The translations under genes were made by a program, and so were the position numbers. The notes under the pieces are model-generated. The model was not told the origin of the DNA. It did not search any database and was given only the letters and a program-made list of their open reading frames with translations. Shown here one piece after another: positions 25,431 to 33,470 of a DNA stretch of 64,000 bases (positions are counted from its first letter, which is position 1; the number at the start of each line of letters is the position of its first letter). Origin of the DNA: JAHBWV01 sp964588385 (lineage in GTDB: Bacteria; Planctomycetota; Phycisphaerae; Phycisphaerales; UBA1924); contig CAZPPG010000001.1 of assembly GCA_964588385.1 (NCBI GenBank), positions 1-64,000 of the forward strand, read 5' to 3'.

Positions 25431-25519
25431 GCGTCGAGGGCGGGCCGGATGCTCGCGGGACTACAGGCTGTAAACCCTATCCACGTCTCGCAGAAACCTT
25501 GCCTGCTCGCCCTTGACGC
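25431..25519 (+). ncRNA. Candidate Y RNA A (short form, no tRNA-like module)
   Basis: The ends pair in a 15-bp stem (25431-25445 with 25505-25519, two G-U pairs), extended by two G-C pairs past a bulge. The shared motif ATGC-N4-GGGACTACA is at 25449-25465. Its GCGGGAC (25455-25461) pairs with GTCTCGC (25485-25491). The 23-nt apical loop holds TACAGGCTGTA, which can form a small hairpin. Long end-pairing stems are the Ro60-binding feature of Y RNAs. The RNA lies 126 bp after ro60 on the same strand. No separate promoter is evident, so it may be processed from the ro60 transcript. Confidence 0.65.
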
Positions 25520-25614
25520 CCTCCGTGCCGGATACACGCCGCCCACCGCACACAGCCACGCACGCACAAAGAATCACACACCACTCGGAGTCCAACCATG
25601 AACAACTGAAGCGG

Positions 25615-25713
25615 CGGGCCGGGCGAATGCAGGCGGGAGTACATGGCAATGCGGTTCGAATCCGACATCTCCCTCGGGAGATGAGCTCTCGCCAACCGTT
25701 GTCGCCCGGCCCG
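25615..25713 (+). ncRNA. Candidate Y RNA B (T-arm-like loop and closed acceptor-like hairpin)
   Basis: A perfect 12-bp terminal stem joins 25615-25626 and 25702-25713. The shared motif ATGC-N4-GGGAGTACA is at 25627-25643. Its GGCGGGAG (25632-25639) pairs over 8 bp with CTCTCGCC (25686-25693). Inside lies a T-loop sequence, GGTTCGAATCC (25653-25663), with a weak stem. Next is a 7-bp acceptor-like hairpin CATCTCC-CTCG-GGAGATG (25666-25683). A D arm is missing. The 3' flank CGGATTCTTTC (25712-25722) matches that of RNA C (25919-25929) at 10 of 11 bases, supporting common ancestry. Confidence 0.75.
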
Positions 25714-25756
25714 GATTCTTTCGCGGCCCTCGAACAACGCTGCGCGGGTTCCACAC

Positions 25757-25921
25757 CCGTCGCGCGCGACGAATGCCGAAGGGACTACAGAACACATCGG
25801 TCGCGGGTTCGAATCCCGTCGGGTGGACTCCGCAAGCGCCCCGTCCACAACCCCACCCGTAGCTCAGCGGCAGAGCAATGCGCACGTGTCTCTTCACACC
25901 CTCGTCGTCGGCGCGCGGCGG
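25757..25921 (+). ncRNA. Candidate Y RNA C with complete permuted tRNA-like domain (YrlA-type)
   Basis: The terminal helix is 25757-25772 with 25905-25921: 16 bp, one G-U pair and a single bulged G25910. The shared motif ATGC-N4-GGGACTACA is at 25773-25789. GAAGGGAC-t-AC (25778-25788) pairs with GTGTCTCTTC (25886-25895). Inside is a tRNA with its halves in reverse order: anticodon-stem equivalent 25793-25797/25878-25882 (4 of 5 pairs), 5-nt variable region, T arm 25803-25819 with loop TTCGAAT, 7-bp acceptor stem 25820-25826/25853-25859 closed by a 26-nt loop, TA connector, and D arm 25862-25876. This is the architecture of bacterial YrlA RNAs, which mimic tRNA. It ends 7 bp before a convergent gene's stop. 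Confidence 0.85.
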
Positions 25922-25927
25922 ATTCTC

Positions 25928-28195
25928 TCACCGCCCATCGACCGCGCGTTGCAGATCGCGCTTGTCCCGGGCCGCCTTCAACTGCGGCTCGATGGTCGCG
26001 GCAAACGCCGCCGCATCCGCGCGGCCGCGGAACTGGCGCAGCCAGCGCGTCAGCTCCGCCCCGTCCGGGCCCACCTGCTCCGGCCGCACCGCCACGCGCA
26101 GCGCATCCAGCGTGCGATCTCGCTCGGCCTGCTCTAGTCCATTCATCTTCGCGCGGCTCAGGTTCCACACCAGGTCCGTCGCGCGTGGCCGCTTGGCCTC
26201 CGCGCCAGCCATCCGCTGCTGCACGCCGATGACCATTCCGAGCTCCCCAGTGCGAAAGGCGGGCCCAATCGCAAGCGCCGCCGCCTCCGGCGAGAGCGCA
26301 GCATCCGGGCTCGCCATGATCGCGCCCACCAGCCGCGCCGCATCCTCATCGCGCCCCAACATTGCCATCAGTCGCAGCGCGCTCGCAAAGTCCTTCTCCT
26401 TCACCGCGCTCTTGAGCGCGGCATCCATGTCGCTCGCGCCCTCCAGCGCGAACGTCCCCTCGCCCCGCTTGAGCCCGCTCGTCGGGCCCGCTGTGATCAA
26501 CGGATCTCCGAACACCGCGATGCGCCACACCGGAGCGCCCTCTACGCGCACCGCCTGACCCCACGGCACGCCCGAAGAGACGCGCGCCGCCACATCCGGC
26601 GTCGGCACGAACGCCGAAAGAAACGGCTCTTGCACCGAGCCCGCGTACGCGTACACGCCCCGCTCGAACCATCGTGCCCCGATCGTCCGCGTCGTCCCCG
26701 GAGAAGAGAGCGACCAAGAGTGAACAAAGTGCAGCATCGCGGGACGGTCCAGCATCGGCAGGTCGCCGGGATAGCACCTGTTGTTCTGCCCCAGATCAAA
26801 GAAGTCCGCGTTCCCCATCGTCGTCACGAGGATCAGCCCCGGATCCATCGGGCGGCTCGCGCTCCCCCGCCACTGCACGTCCGTTGCGTTCGGCGCATCG
26901 TCGAGGCGCACGCTCCAGCCCGCCTGCTCCAGCGTCCGCTTCGCCGCGCTTCCATCGTGCGCCTGCCACACGCCCGCTTCGGTGTAACTGTCGAAGATCC
27001 ACGCGCTCTTCGGCCGCACGAACAGCCCGCACATCGCGCGATACGCGGCCTCCGCAGCGTCGCCGTGGATCTGCCCCGCCCATCCCCACCTCCCCTCCTG
27101 CGCCCGTGCCGGCAGATGCCGCCCGAGGTAGTCCGTGAGGGCAAAGTGGATCCGCTCCCCTTCCTTCCCGTCCTTGCTCGGTGTCACGGCAAAGAGCATC
27201 CGCGTCGGCGCGTTGGCGCACACGGTGATCGCGTCGATGGTGTCCCCCAGCTTCGCCCAACGCAGGCCGTTGGAATCGCAGAACGCCTCGATGCGCGACG
27301 AGAGCGCCTTGGCCTCGTCCAGCGTCAGCACCGCGTTGACGTTCCGGTCCAGCTCCATCCACATGATCGGTTGGCCCCGTGCCGCGGAGATCGCAAGCGC
27401 CGCGGCCCATGCCTGATCCATCGGATTGGCGATGATCACGCCCGGCGGCTCGTGCCCGATCTCCTGCCAGCGCGACAGCACCGGCCCGAGGTCGATCAGC
27501 TCGCGCTCGTCCGCGCCCTCCACGTCCCACGCCCGCGCCACCGCCGCGTTTACTCGGGCCGATGCCAACGAGCCGCCCTGCGCCGGCAACACGTCCTCGG
27601 CCTTCCACTTCACCACCGATGCGGGCGCGTAGGCGCGCACGAAACGGCCGATGTTCTCCGCGCTCGTCGGCGTCCCGTCGTCGATCAGCACCGGATACCG
27701 CAGCGCGGGCGTCCAGTGCGCCACCGCCTCGATATACGACCAGACATCCGGCACCACCACGACAACCGGCAGCACCGTCGCCGCGTTCAGTGCCGCTTCC
27801 GCGCGCTGCCCGAGTGTCAACGTCGAGGACGGCCCGCCACGCCCGCCCGAACTCGGAACGGCGGGTGGCGTGCTCGCGGCTGGCGCGGGAGGCGTCGCCT
27901 CGGACGCCGCACCCTCGCCCTCCATCGCCCCCATCGGATCCGCCAGCTCTTCATCCGGAAACTGCAGCTCCCCGTCAACCGGCTCGTCATCAGCTCGCGC
28001 GGCGTCTCCCGCTCCCCCATCAACTACATCCGTTGGGGTCGGTCTCTCGTCCGTCCGAGTCGCACGTCCCGTCGTCGTCGGGTCCGCCCCCGAGGTTCCC
28101 GCCGGTTCGCAGCCCACCGCGGCGCCCGCGAGCATCGCGACAAGGATCCATGCCGCCCGCGAGCCGATGCTCCCCGTCCTCGGTGTCGTCATCAT
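25928..28195 (-). CDS. Large secreted lipoprotein of unknown function
   Basis: About 755 residues. The N-terminal lipoprotein signal peptide ends in LAGAAVGC, so the Cys should be lipidated. A disordered Asp/Glu/Pro/Ala-rich linker follows to about residue 140, then a long globular region. The segment MLHFVHSWSLSSPGTTRTIG and, later, WRIAVFGDPLITAGP resemble the end of gingipain-like (C25) caspase folds. A catalytic Cys is not evident where expected, so enzymatic activity is doubtful. A helical repeat region rich in Ala closes the protein. ATG 28195 is preferred to the TTG at 28201. It converges on Y RNA C. Confidence 0.6.
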   Translation of the reverse strand: MMTTPRTGSIGSRAAWILVAMLAGAAVGCEPAGTSGADPTTTGRATRTDERPTPTDVVDGGAGDAARADDEPVDGELQFPDEELADPMGAMEGEGAASEATPPAPAASTPPAVPSSGGRGGPSSTLTLGQRAEAALNAATVLPVVVVVPDVWSYIEAVAHWTPALRYPVLIDDGTPTSAENIGRFVRAYAPASVVKWKAEDVLPAQGGSLASARVNAAVARAWDVEGADERELIDLGPVLSRWQEIGHEPPGVIIANPMDQAWAAALAISAARGQPIMWMELDRNVNAVLTLDEAKALSSRIEAFCDSNGLRWAKLGDTIDAITVCANAPTRMLFAVTPSKDGKEGERIHFALTDYLGRHLPARAQEGRWGWAGQIHGDAAEAAYRAMCGLFVRPKSAWIFDSYTEAGVWQAHDGSAAKRTLEQAGWSVRLDDAPNATDVQWRGSASRPMDPGLILVTTMGNADFFDLGQNNRCYPGDLPMLDRPAMLHFVHSWSLSSPGTTRTIGARWFERGVYAYAGSVQEPFLSAFVPTPDVAARVSSGVPWGQAVRVEGAPVWRIAVFGDPLITAGPTSGLKRGEGTFALEGASDMDAALKSAVKEKDFASALRLMAMLGRDEDAARLVGAIMASPDAALSPEAAALAIGPAFRTGELGMVIGVQQRMAGAEAKRPRATDLVWNLSRAKMNGLEQAERDRTLDALRVAVRPEQVGPDGAELTRWLRQFRGRADAAAFAATIEPQLKAARDKRDLQRAVDGR

Positions 28196-28285
28196 GGCCA
28201 ATCCTATGGATGAACGCTACGGAACTGCCCATGTGGCCACCCGTGCTCCATGCCACGCGGGAGAATGCCGATACACTCGCTCCCG

Positions 28286-29896
28286 ATGCCGAATCTGAGT
28301 GTGAGCGAGTTTGGTTCGCTGGTCCATGCCGCCCGCGCTGCAAACGCGCCCGGTGCGACGCTCGCGATCCCGTTGACTGAGGCGTTGCTGGCCGACCAGT
28401 TGACGCCCGTGCTCGCCTATCGGCGCCTCGTCGCGCCCGATCAGCGCACCGCGCCGTCCTTCCTCTTAGAGTCTGTCGAAGGCGGCGAGCGCCAAGGCCG
28501 GTACTCCATCCTTGGGGCTCAGCCCCTGCACGATGTCGTGGCGTACCAGGCCAGAGTCACGACGCGCGACCTTGCATCGGGCGCAACACGAACCAGCACA
28601 CGCAACCCCGCCGACCCTCTCGACGCCATGCGTCGTGTGAGCCGGAACATCGTCCTTGTCACGCCTCCCTCACGCGGCCCGCGCCACGGACTCCCCGCCT
28701 GCTTCCTCGGGGGCTGGGTCGGCTTCGCCGGATACGACACCGTCCGCTACGCCGAGCCGGACAAGCTCGGATGGCAGACCGCGCCCAAGGAGGACCGCAA
28801 CCTCCCCGACCTGCACTTCGCCTTCTACGACGGCGTGGTCGTCTTCGATCACGTGGACAAGCTGGTGCACGTCGTGCAGCTCGCGATGGTCGCGTCGGGT
28901 GATGATCCGGAAGCGTCGTACACGCGGACGATCGCCAAGCTCGAGCGCCGCATCGAAGAGATCCAGCGTCACACCAAGCCCCTGCCGGCGGGGCGGGTCT
29001 CGCGCGAGACGCCGGTGACGCCGCTTCCCTCCAACATGACGCGGGCCGAGCACGCGTCGATGCTGTCGAAGGCGATGGAATACATCAAGGCCGGTGACAT
29101 CTTCCAGGTCGTTCTCGGTCAGCGCTTCGAGCGCCTCAGCTCCGTTGATCCCTTTGATGTCTACCGCTCGCTCCGGGCCGTGAATCCGAGCCCTTACATG
29201 GTGTATCTGCAGGCCGAGGGGTGCATCCTGATCGCGTCGAGCCCGGAGATTCTCTGCCGCGTGCGAGTGAAGGATGGCGCGGCGACTGTGACGAACCGGC
29301 CTCTCGCCGGCACGCGCAAGCGCGGCTCAACACCCGAAGAAGATCTCGCCCTTGAGCGCGAGCTCCTCGCCGACGAGAAGGAACGCGCCGAGCACATCAT
29401 GCTGGTGGATCTCGGACGCAACGACGTTGGGCGCGTGGCGGTCCCGGGCTCTGTCGCGCTCCCCGCAGTCATGGAGATCGAGCGCTACAGCCACGTGATG
29501 CACATCTCCTCAACCGTCACCGGAGTGCTCCGCGAGGGGCTGGACAGTTGGGACGCGCTGCGAGCCGCGCTCCCAGTCGGCACCATCTCCGGCGCGCCCA
29601 AGATCCGCGCCATGCAGATCATCGATGAGCTGGAACCGATCAAGCGCGGCCCTTACGGCGGCGGCATGGGGTACGTCGGCCTCGACGGCAACATGGATAT
29701 CGCCCTCACCCTCCGCACCATGGTCGTTCCCACGGAGATGCGCCGTCCCGATGGCCAGTGGGTGTATCACCTCCAGGCCTCGGGCGGCATCGTCGCCGAT
29801 TCAAAGCCCGAGCCGGAGTTCATGGAAACGGTGAACAAAGCCGCCGCCCTCGCCCGCGCGATCGATCTGGCGGAGCGGGCGTTCATCGCCACCTGA
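28286..29896 (+). CDS. trpE: Anthranilate synthase component I
   Basis: A 536-residue cytosolic enzyme that makes anthranilate from chorismate, with ammonia from a TrpG partner; this is the first tryptophan step. The N-terminal feedback-binding segment LLESVEGGERQGRYSILG is present. The chorismate-binding domain has AGDIFQVVLGQRF, TNRPLAGTRKRG, HIMLVDLGRNDVGRV and GTISGAPKIRAMQIIDELEP. Length is normal. The start is uncertain: ATG 28286 and upstream in-frame ATG codons at 28250 and 28265 are all without a strong ribosome-binding site. No other trp gene is nearby. Confidence 0.92.
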   Translation: MPNLSVSEFGSLVHAARAANAPGATLAIPLTEALLADQLTPVLAYRRLVAPDQRTAPSFLLESVEGGERQGRYSILGAQPLHDVVAYQARVTTRDLASGATRTSTRNPADPLDAMRRVSRNIVLVTPPSRGPRHGLPACFLGGWVGFAGYDTVRYAEPDKLGWQTAPKEDRNLPDLHFAFYDGVVVFDHVDKLVHVVQLAMVASGDDPEASYTRTIAKLERRIEEIQRHTKPLPAGRVSRETPVTPLPSNMTRAEHASMLSKAMEYIKAGDIFQVVLGQRFERLSSVDPFDVYRSLRAVNPSPYMVYLQAEGCILIASSPEILCRVRVKDGAATVTNRPLAGTRKRGSTPEEDLALERELLADEKERAEHIMLVDLGRNDVGRVAVPGSVALPAVMEIERYSHVMHISSTVTGVLREGLDSWDALRAALPVGTISGAPKIRAMQIIDELEPIKRGPYGGGMGYVGLDGNMDIALTLRTMVVPTEMRRPDGQWVYHLQASGGIVADSKPEPEFMETVNKAAALARAIDLAERAFIAT

Positions 29897-30185
29897 TCAC
29901 GCACCAGTCGGCCCCTCCATCCGCATGGGCACTCCCACCCAATAACTCGCGCCGGACCTGGGAATCACGATTTCTGTGCACGCCCGCGCGGAAACGCCCG
30001 ATGATGGCTAGAGTTCTCTCGATCTGCCGGTAGCTCCATTCGCGATTTGAAGTCTCAGTTCACCAATGGATCCCTGCTGGCCCGCGGCTTGTTCAAACGC
30101 ACACGATGTGCTTTGCCGCGTCCCAACACTTACGGCCTGATCCGCCGCGTGAACTGTCCTCGCGACAAGAAAGCCCCCGGTCCAC

Positions 30186-32036
30186 ATGGATTTCACACAA
30201 CTCGGTCTCTCCCAGCCCATCCTGCGCGCCCTTGCGAAGGAAGGGTACGAAACCCCTACCCCCATTCAGGCCCAGACCATCCCGCACACGCTGGAGGCCA
30301 AGGACGTCCTCGGTTGCGCCCAGACGGGCACGGGCAAGACGGCGGCGTTTGCGCTGCCGATCATCCAGCGTCTGATGGACATGCCGGTTGACAAGACGCG
30401 GCGAGGCCCGGCCAAGGCGCGGGCGCTGATTCTCTCGCCGACGCGTGAACTGGCCCTTCAGATCCGCGACAGCTTCGCGGTGTATGGACGCGAGTCCGGC
30501 CTGCGCTCCACAGTCATCTTCGGCGGCGTGTCGCAGTTCCGCCAGGTCCAGGCCCTGCGCGACGGCGTTGACATCATCATCGCCACGCCCGGACGCCTGA
30601 TCGACCTGATGGACCAGCGCAAGGCGCACCTGGACGAGGTGAAGATCCTCGTGCTGGACGAGGCCGACCGCATGCTGGACATGGGCTTCATCCAGCCCAT
30701 CCGCATGATCGCGTCCAAGACGCCGGCGGATCGGCAGACGCTGCTCTTCTCGGCGACGATGCCGCCCGAGATCAAGAAACTGGCGGATTCGCTGCTGAAG
30801 AATCCGGTGCACGTGACGGTGAGTCACGCGCCCGCCGCGGCTCCGAAGATCGAGCAGCACCTCTACCACGTGAATCGCATGGACAAGCAGGCGCTGCTCA
30901 CGCTCCTGCTCGCCGAGCGGGCCCTCTCACGCGTCGTGGTCTTCACCAAGACCAAGCACGGCGCGGAGAAGGTCGGACGGAAGCTCTTCCACGCCGGCGT
31001 CAACGCCGAGACCATCCACGGCAACAAGGCCCAGAATGCCCGCAAGAAGGCGCTCGACCTGTTCCGCGCCGGCAAGGCACGCGTGCTGGTCGCGACCGAC
31101 GTCGCGGCCCGCGGCCTGGACGTTGACGGCATCTCCCACGTCATCAACTTCGATCTCCCCATGGAGCCCGAGGCGTACGTCCACCGCATCGGCCGCACCG
31201 GCCGCGCGGGCGCGACCGGTATCGCCATCTCCTTCTGTGATAATGAGGAGAAGGGCCTGCTCAAGGGGATCGAGCGCCTGACGAAGACAAGGATTCCGAC
31301 CAAGCCCATGCCGACGATCGACGGCATCAAGCAGGAGTTGCGGGTTTCGGACGCCCGCGAATACGCCGCCCGCGAAGCAGACGGATTCGACACCGACGAT
31401 CGAGGCTCTGACAGCCGCTCGTCTTTCGGGTCTTCCCAGGGGCGCAGCCGAGCATTCCAGCCGCGTGACTCGCGCTCGGGCGGCAAGCCCAGCGGGCGTC
31501 CCAACAGCGCGCCAACCAACAAGGAGCGCTCCCGCGATCGCTTCGCCGAGCGCCCTCGTCGCGATTACAACGACGGCCCCCAGCATGCCACGCCGCGCGC
31601 TCCCGGCAAGGCCACGGCGCACGCGTACACCACGAGCAACGTGACGCACACGGTTTCCTACGACGCTCCGGCTTCGGATGGCGGCCAGTCGCAGAGCGCT
31701 CCGGCCAAGCGGCCGATTACCTCGGTCAATGGCCACGCGCCGCGTCACAACGCGAACGCGCACCCCACCCGGCCGGCAACCCCCGGCACTCACAAGGGGC
31801 ACGGCACACCGAATCCGGGCTACTCGGGCAACAAGCCCGCGAGCCGCAACGTGGGCGCAGGCGCCGCGTCAGGCGGGCACGGCGGTGGCAATGGCGGCGG
31901 TTACGCCGGTGGCGACCCTCGCAACAGCGGCCCGAATGCCAGTAGCCAGAGTCGCTCCTTTGACGGTCGTGGGGGTAACGGTCGGGGCGGCAACAGCCGC
32001 GGCGGCAAGCCCGCCGGTCCCCGGCGCTCGGCCTGA
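30186..32036 (+). CDS. DEAD-box RNA helicase, RhlE-type, with Gly/Arg-rich tail
   Basis: A 616-residue ATP-dependent RNA helicase. The Q motif YETPTPIQ, AQTGTGKT, PTRELALQI, TPGRLIDL, DEADRMLDMGF, SAT, ATDVAARGLDV and HRIGRTGRAG are all present within residues 1-385. The last 230 residues are low-complexity, rich in Ser, Asn, Gly and Arg, and end in RGG-like repeats (GRGGNGRGGNSRGG), which would bind RNA non-specifically. RhlE proteins act in ribosome assembly and RNA turnover. About 290 bp without a gene precede it; a long leader is possible, as in other helicase genes. A clear terminator follows. Confidence 0.93.
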   Translation: MDFTQLGLSQPILRALAKEGYETPTPIQAQTIPHTLEAKDVLGCAQTGTGKTAAFALPIIQRLMDMPVDKTRRGPAKARALILSPTRELALQIRDSFAVYGRESGLRSTVIFGGVSQFRQVQALRDGVDIIIATPGRLIDLMDQRKAHLDEVKILVLDEADRMLDMGFIQPIRMIASKTPADRQTLLFSATMPPEIKKLADSLLKNPVHVTVSHAPAAAPKIEQHLYHVNRMDKQALLTLLLAERALSRVVVFTKTKHGAEKVGRKLFHAGVNAETIHGNKAQNARKKALDLFRAGKARVLVATDVAARGLDVDGISHVINFDLPMEPEAYVHRIGRTGRAGATGIAISFCDNEEKGLLKGIERLTKTRIPTKPMPTIDGIKQELRVSDAREYAAREADGFDTDDRGSDSRSSFGSSQGRSRAFQPRDSRSGGKPSGRPNSAPTNKERSRDRFAERPRRDYNDGPQHATPRAPGKATAHAYTTSNVTHTVSYDAPASDGGQSQSAPAKRPITSVNGHAPRHNANAHPTRPATPGTHKGHGTPNPGYSGNKPASRNVGAGAASGGHGGGNGGGYAGGDPRNSGPNASSQSRSFDGRGGNGRGGNSRGGKPAGPRRSA

Positions 32037-32072
32037 GACCTGATTCGTCCGACGCATGTAACCTGTGAAAGA

Positions 32073-32104
32073 AAGCACCCCGCGTCAGATGGCGCGGGGT
32101 GCTT
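32073..32104. terminator. Bidirectional intrinsic terminator
   Basis: AAGCACCCCGCG (32073-32084) pairs over 12 bp with CGCGGGGTGCTT (32093-32104) around an 8-nt loop. CATTTG follows on the plus strand, and TTTCACAGG on the minus strand. It lies between the convergent helicase and PEP-CTERM-like genes and can serve both. Confidence 0.85.
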
Positions 32105-32132
32105 CATTTGTGGATCGGATTCGCAGCGTCGC

Positions 32133-32804
32133 TCATCGGCGACGACGGGAGATGAGCCCCGCGACACTCAGCATCGCCAGCGCGCCGGGAGCGGGCACGA
32201 TCGTGAAGTTGTCAATATCGAACTTCACATCGATGTTCTGGCCCGCGTAGCCGGCCGGAACGTTGAAGCCGAGCTGGATGTTGCCGATGTTGCTGAAGAT
32301 CGACGCGAATGACCCCGCACCGAACGAGATGATGTCCGGGCTGCCCTCGGTGAGGTCGTACGTGATGGTGGTCCACACGTTCGGTGCAACCGTGTACGAC
32401 GTCTGGGTCGACGCGCCCTGCATGTTGGACGGAATCGCGAAGCGCCCGGTGAGTGAGATCGCCTCGGGCAGGTCGTGACGGAACGAGAATGAGACGCCCG
32501 TGACGCCCGCATCGATCCAGTTGCCCACGTACTGGGCGTCGGACGAAGGCGGCGTGAACGAGGCCTGGGCGCGAATGACCACGGGCGGGAAGCCGCTGCC
32601 CGCCGCCGTCAAGTTGTAGTTGCTTCGCGCGAACGCAGTGCCATCCGGGCCGCCTGTGGGGACCCACTCCAAGATGCTGGCGCTGTTGAAGTTGCGCCAC
32701 GCCGCGGCGTCCGCGTTGAAGTCCTCAACAAAGCCGACGATCTGGGCTGAGGCGACGGACACGATTCCCGTGGCGGCAAGCGCCGCCCATCCGAACTTGA
32801 ACAT
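32133..32804 (-). CDS. Secreted protein with PEP-CTERM-like sorting tail
   Basis: A 223-residue exported protein. It has a signal peptide (MFKFGWAALAATGIVSVASA, then Gln) and a beta-sandwich-like domain that binds an unknown ligand or builds a surface structure. The C-terminal sorting signal is VPAPGALAMLSVAGLISRRRR. PEP-CTERM tails are cut by exosortase and link the protein to the envelope or exopolysaccharide. Start 32804 is supported by AAGGAG eight bases upstream and the signal peptide; a longer frame lacks one. No exosortase gene lies in the window. Confidence 0.85.
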   Translation of the reverse strand: MFKFGWAALAATGIVSVASAQIVGFVEDFNADAAAWRNFNSASILEWVPTGGPDGTAFARSNYNLTAAGSGFPPVVIRAQASFTPPSSDAQYVGNWIDAGVTGVSFSFRHDLPEAISLTGRFAIPSNMQGASTQTSYTVAPNVWTTITYDLTEGSPDIISFGAGSFASIFSNIGNIQLGFNVPAGYAGQNIDVKFDIDNFTIVPAPGALAMLSVAGLISRRRR

Positions 32805-33087
32805 CTCGATTGCTCCTTCCACAACGACGACGGGAAACCGGCCTCGCGTGTCTGAATGTAAATGAGACTGAGACTCAGTCGCAAGCATAAGCGCGGATAT
32901 TGCCACTGTCGAGCCCGTCTCACACAATGCGCCATCTTTGCGGAAGTGCCACGAATTCACTGGCACAACGGGGAACACGAGACACTTTCAATGGGATCGC
33001 GGACTGCTCACCCTGCTCCACTTCCCAGGGCTCGCCTTTCGTCCGGCGGGCCCTGTCATTGCGCCGAGTCGGAGTACGATCACCCCC

Positions 33088-33453
33088 ATGCGCGATCTGC
33101 CCGAACACGACGCCGCCGGCACGGTTTCGACCCTGCCCTTGCCCGCCCGCTCCCAGCCGAAGCTGGACCAGTCCAAGCGTGATCAGCCCAAGCTCTGGAA
33201 CGTTATTCTTCTGGATGACGATCATCACTCGTACGAGTACGTGATGCGGATGCTGATGGAGCTGTTCCACAAGTCCATCGAGAGCGCGTTCGAGATGGCC
33301 AAGGAAGTGGACACCACCGGGCGCGTCATCTGCACGACGGTGCACAAGGAACTGGCGGAACTCAAGCAGGAGCAGATCCACGCCTACGGCAAGGACTCGC
33401 TGATCGCCTCGTGCGCCGGCGCGATGAGCGCGACAATCGAGCCGGTGGCCTGA
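33088..33453 (+). CDS. clpS: ATP-dependent Clp protease adaptor
   Basis: A 121-residue cytosolic adaptor that brings N-degron substrates to the ClpAP or ClpCP protease. A disordered N-terminal 35 residues is followed by the core WNVILLDDDHHSYEYVMRML, which holds the N-degron pocket residues. The helix ends TGRVICTTVHKELAELKQEQI and the C-terminus is DSLIASCAGAMSATIEP. Length fits. It uses ATG 33088. The AAA+ partner ClpA/ClpC is not in the window. A small membrane protein gene starts 17 bp downstream and may be co-transcribed. Confidence 0.93.
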   Translation: MRDLPEHDAAGTVSTLPLPARSQPKLDQSKRDQPKLWNVILLDDDHHSYEYVMRMLMELFHKSIESAFEMAKEVDTTGRVICTTVHKELAELKQEQIHAYGKDSLIASCAGAMSATIEPVA

Positions 33454-33470
33454 GGGGCATTCGGCTTCTC

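Larger units (their letters stand above)
25331..25625 (+). repeat. 15-bp direct repeat flanking Y RNA A
   Basis: GCGGCGGGCCGGGCG occurs identically at 25331-25345 and 25611-25625, 280 bp apart. A related GGGCGGGCCGG lies at 25438-25448. The repeats fall at the 5' edges of structured RNA elements, suggesting growth of the array by duplication. Confidence 0.6.

Noticed and set aside
25801..25886. Ordinary tRNA gene, permuted tRNA gene or two-piece tmRNA at the tRNA-like halves of RNA C
   Set aside because: The halves are in reverse order and the anticodon loop is replaced by a long helix, so it is not a normal tRNA. It lacks a tag-coding segment and the tmRNA D-arm form. Bacteria lack the splicing endonuclease known to mature permuted tRNAs, and the position next to ro60 favours a YrlA-type RNA.
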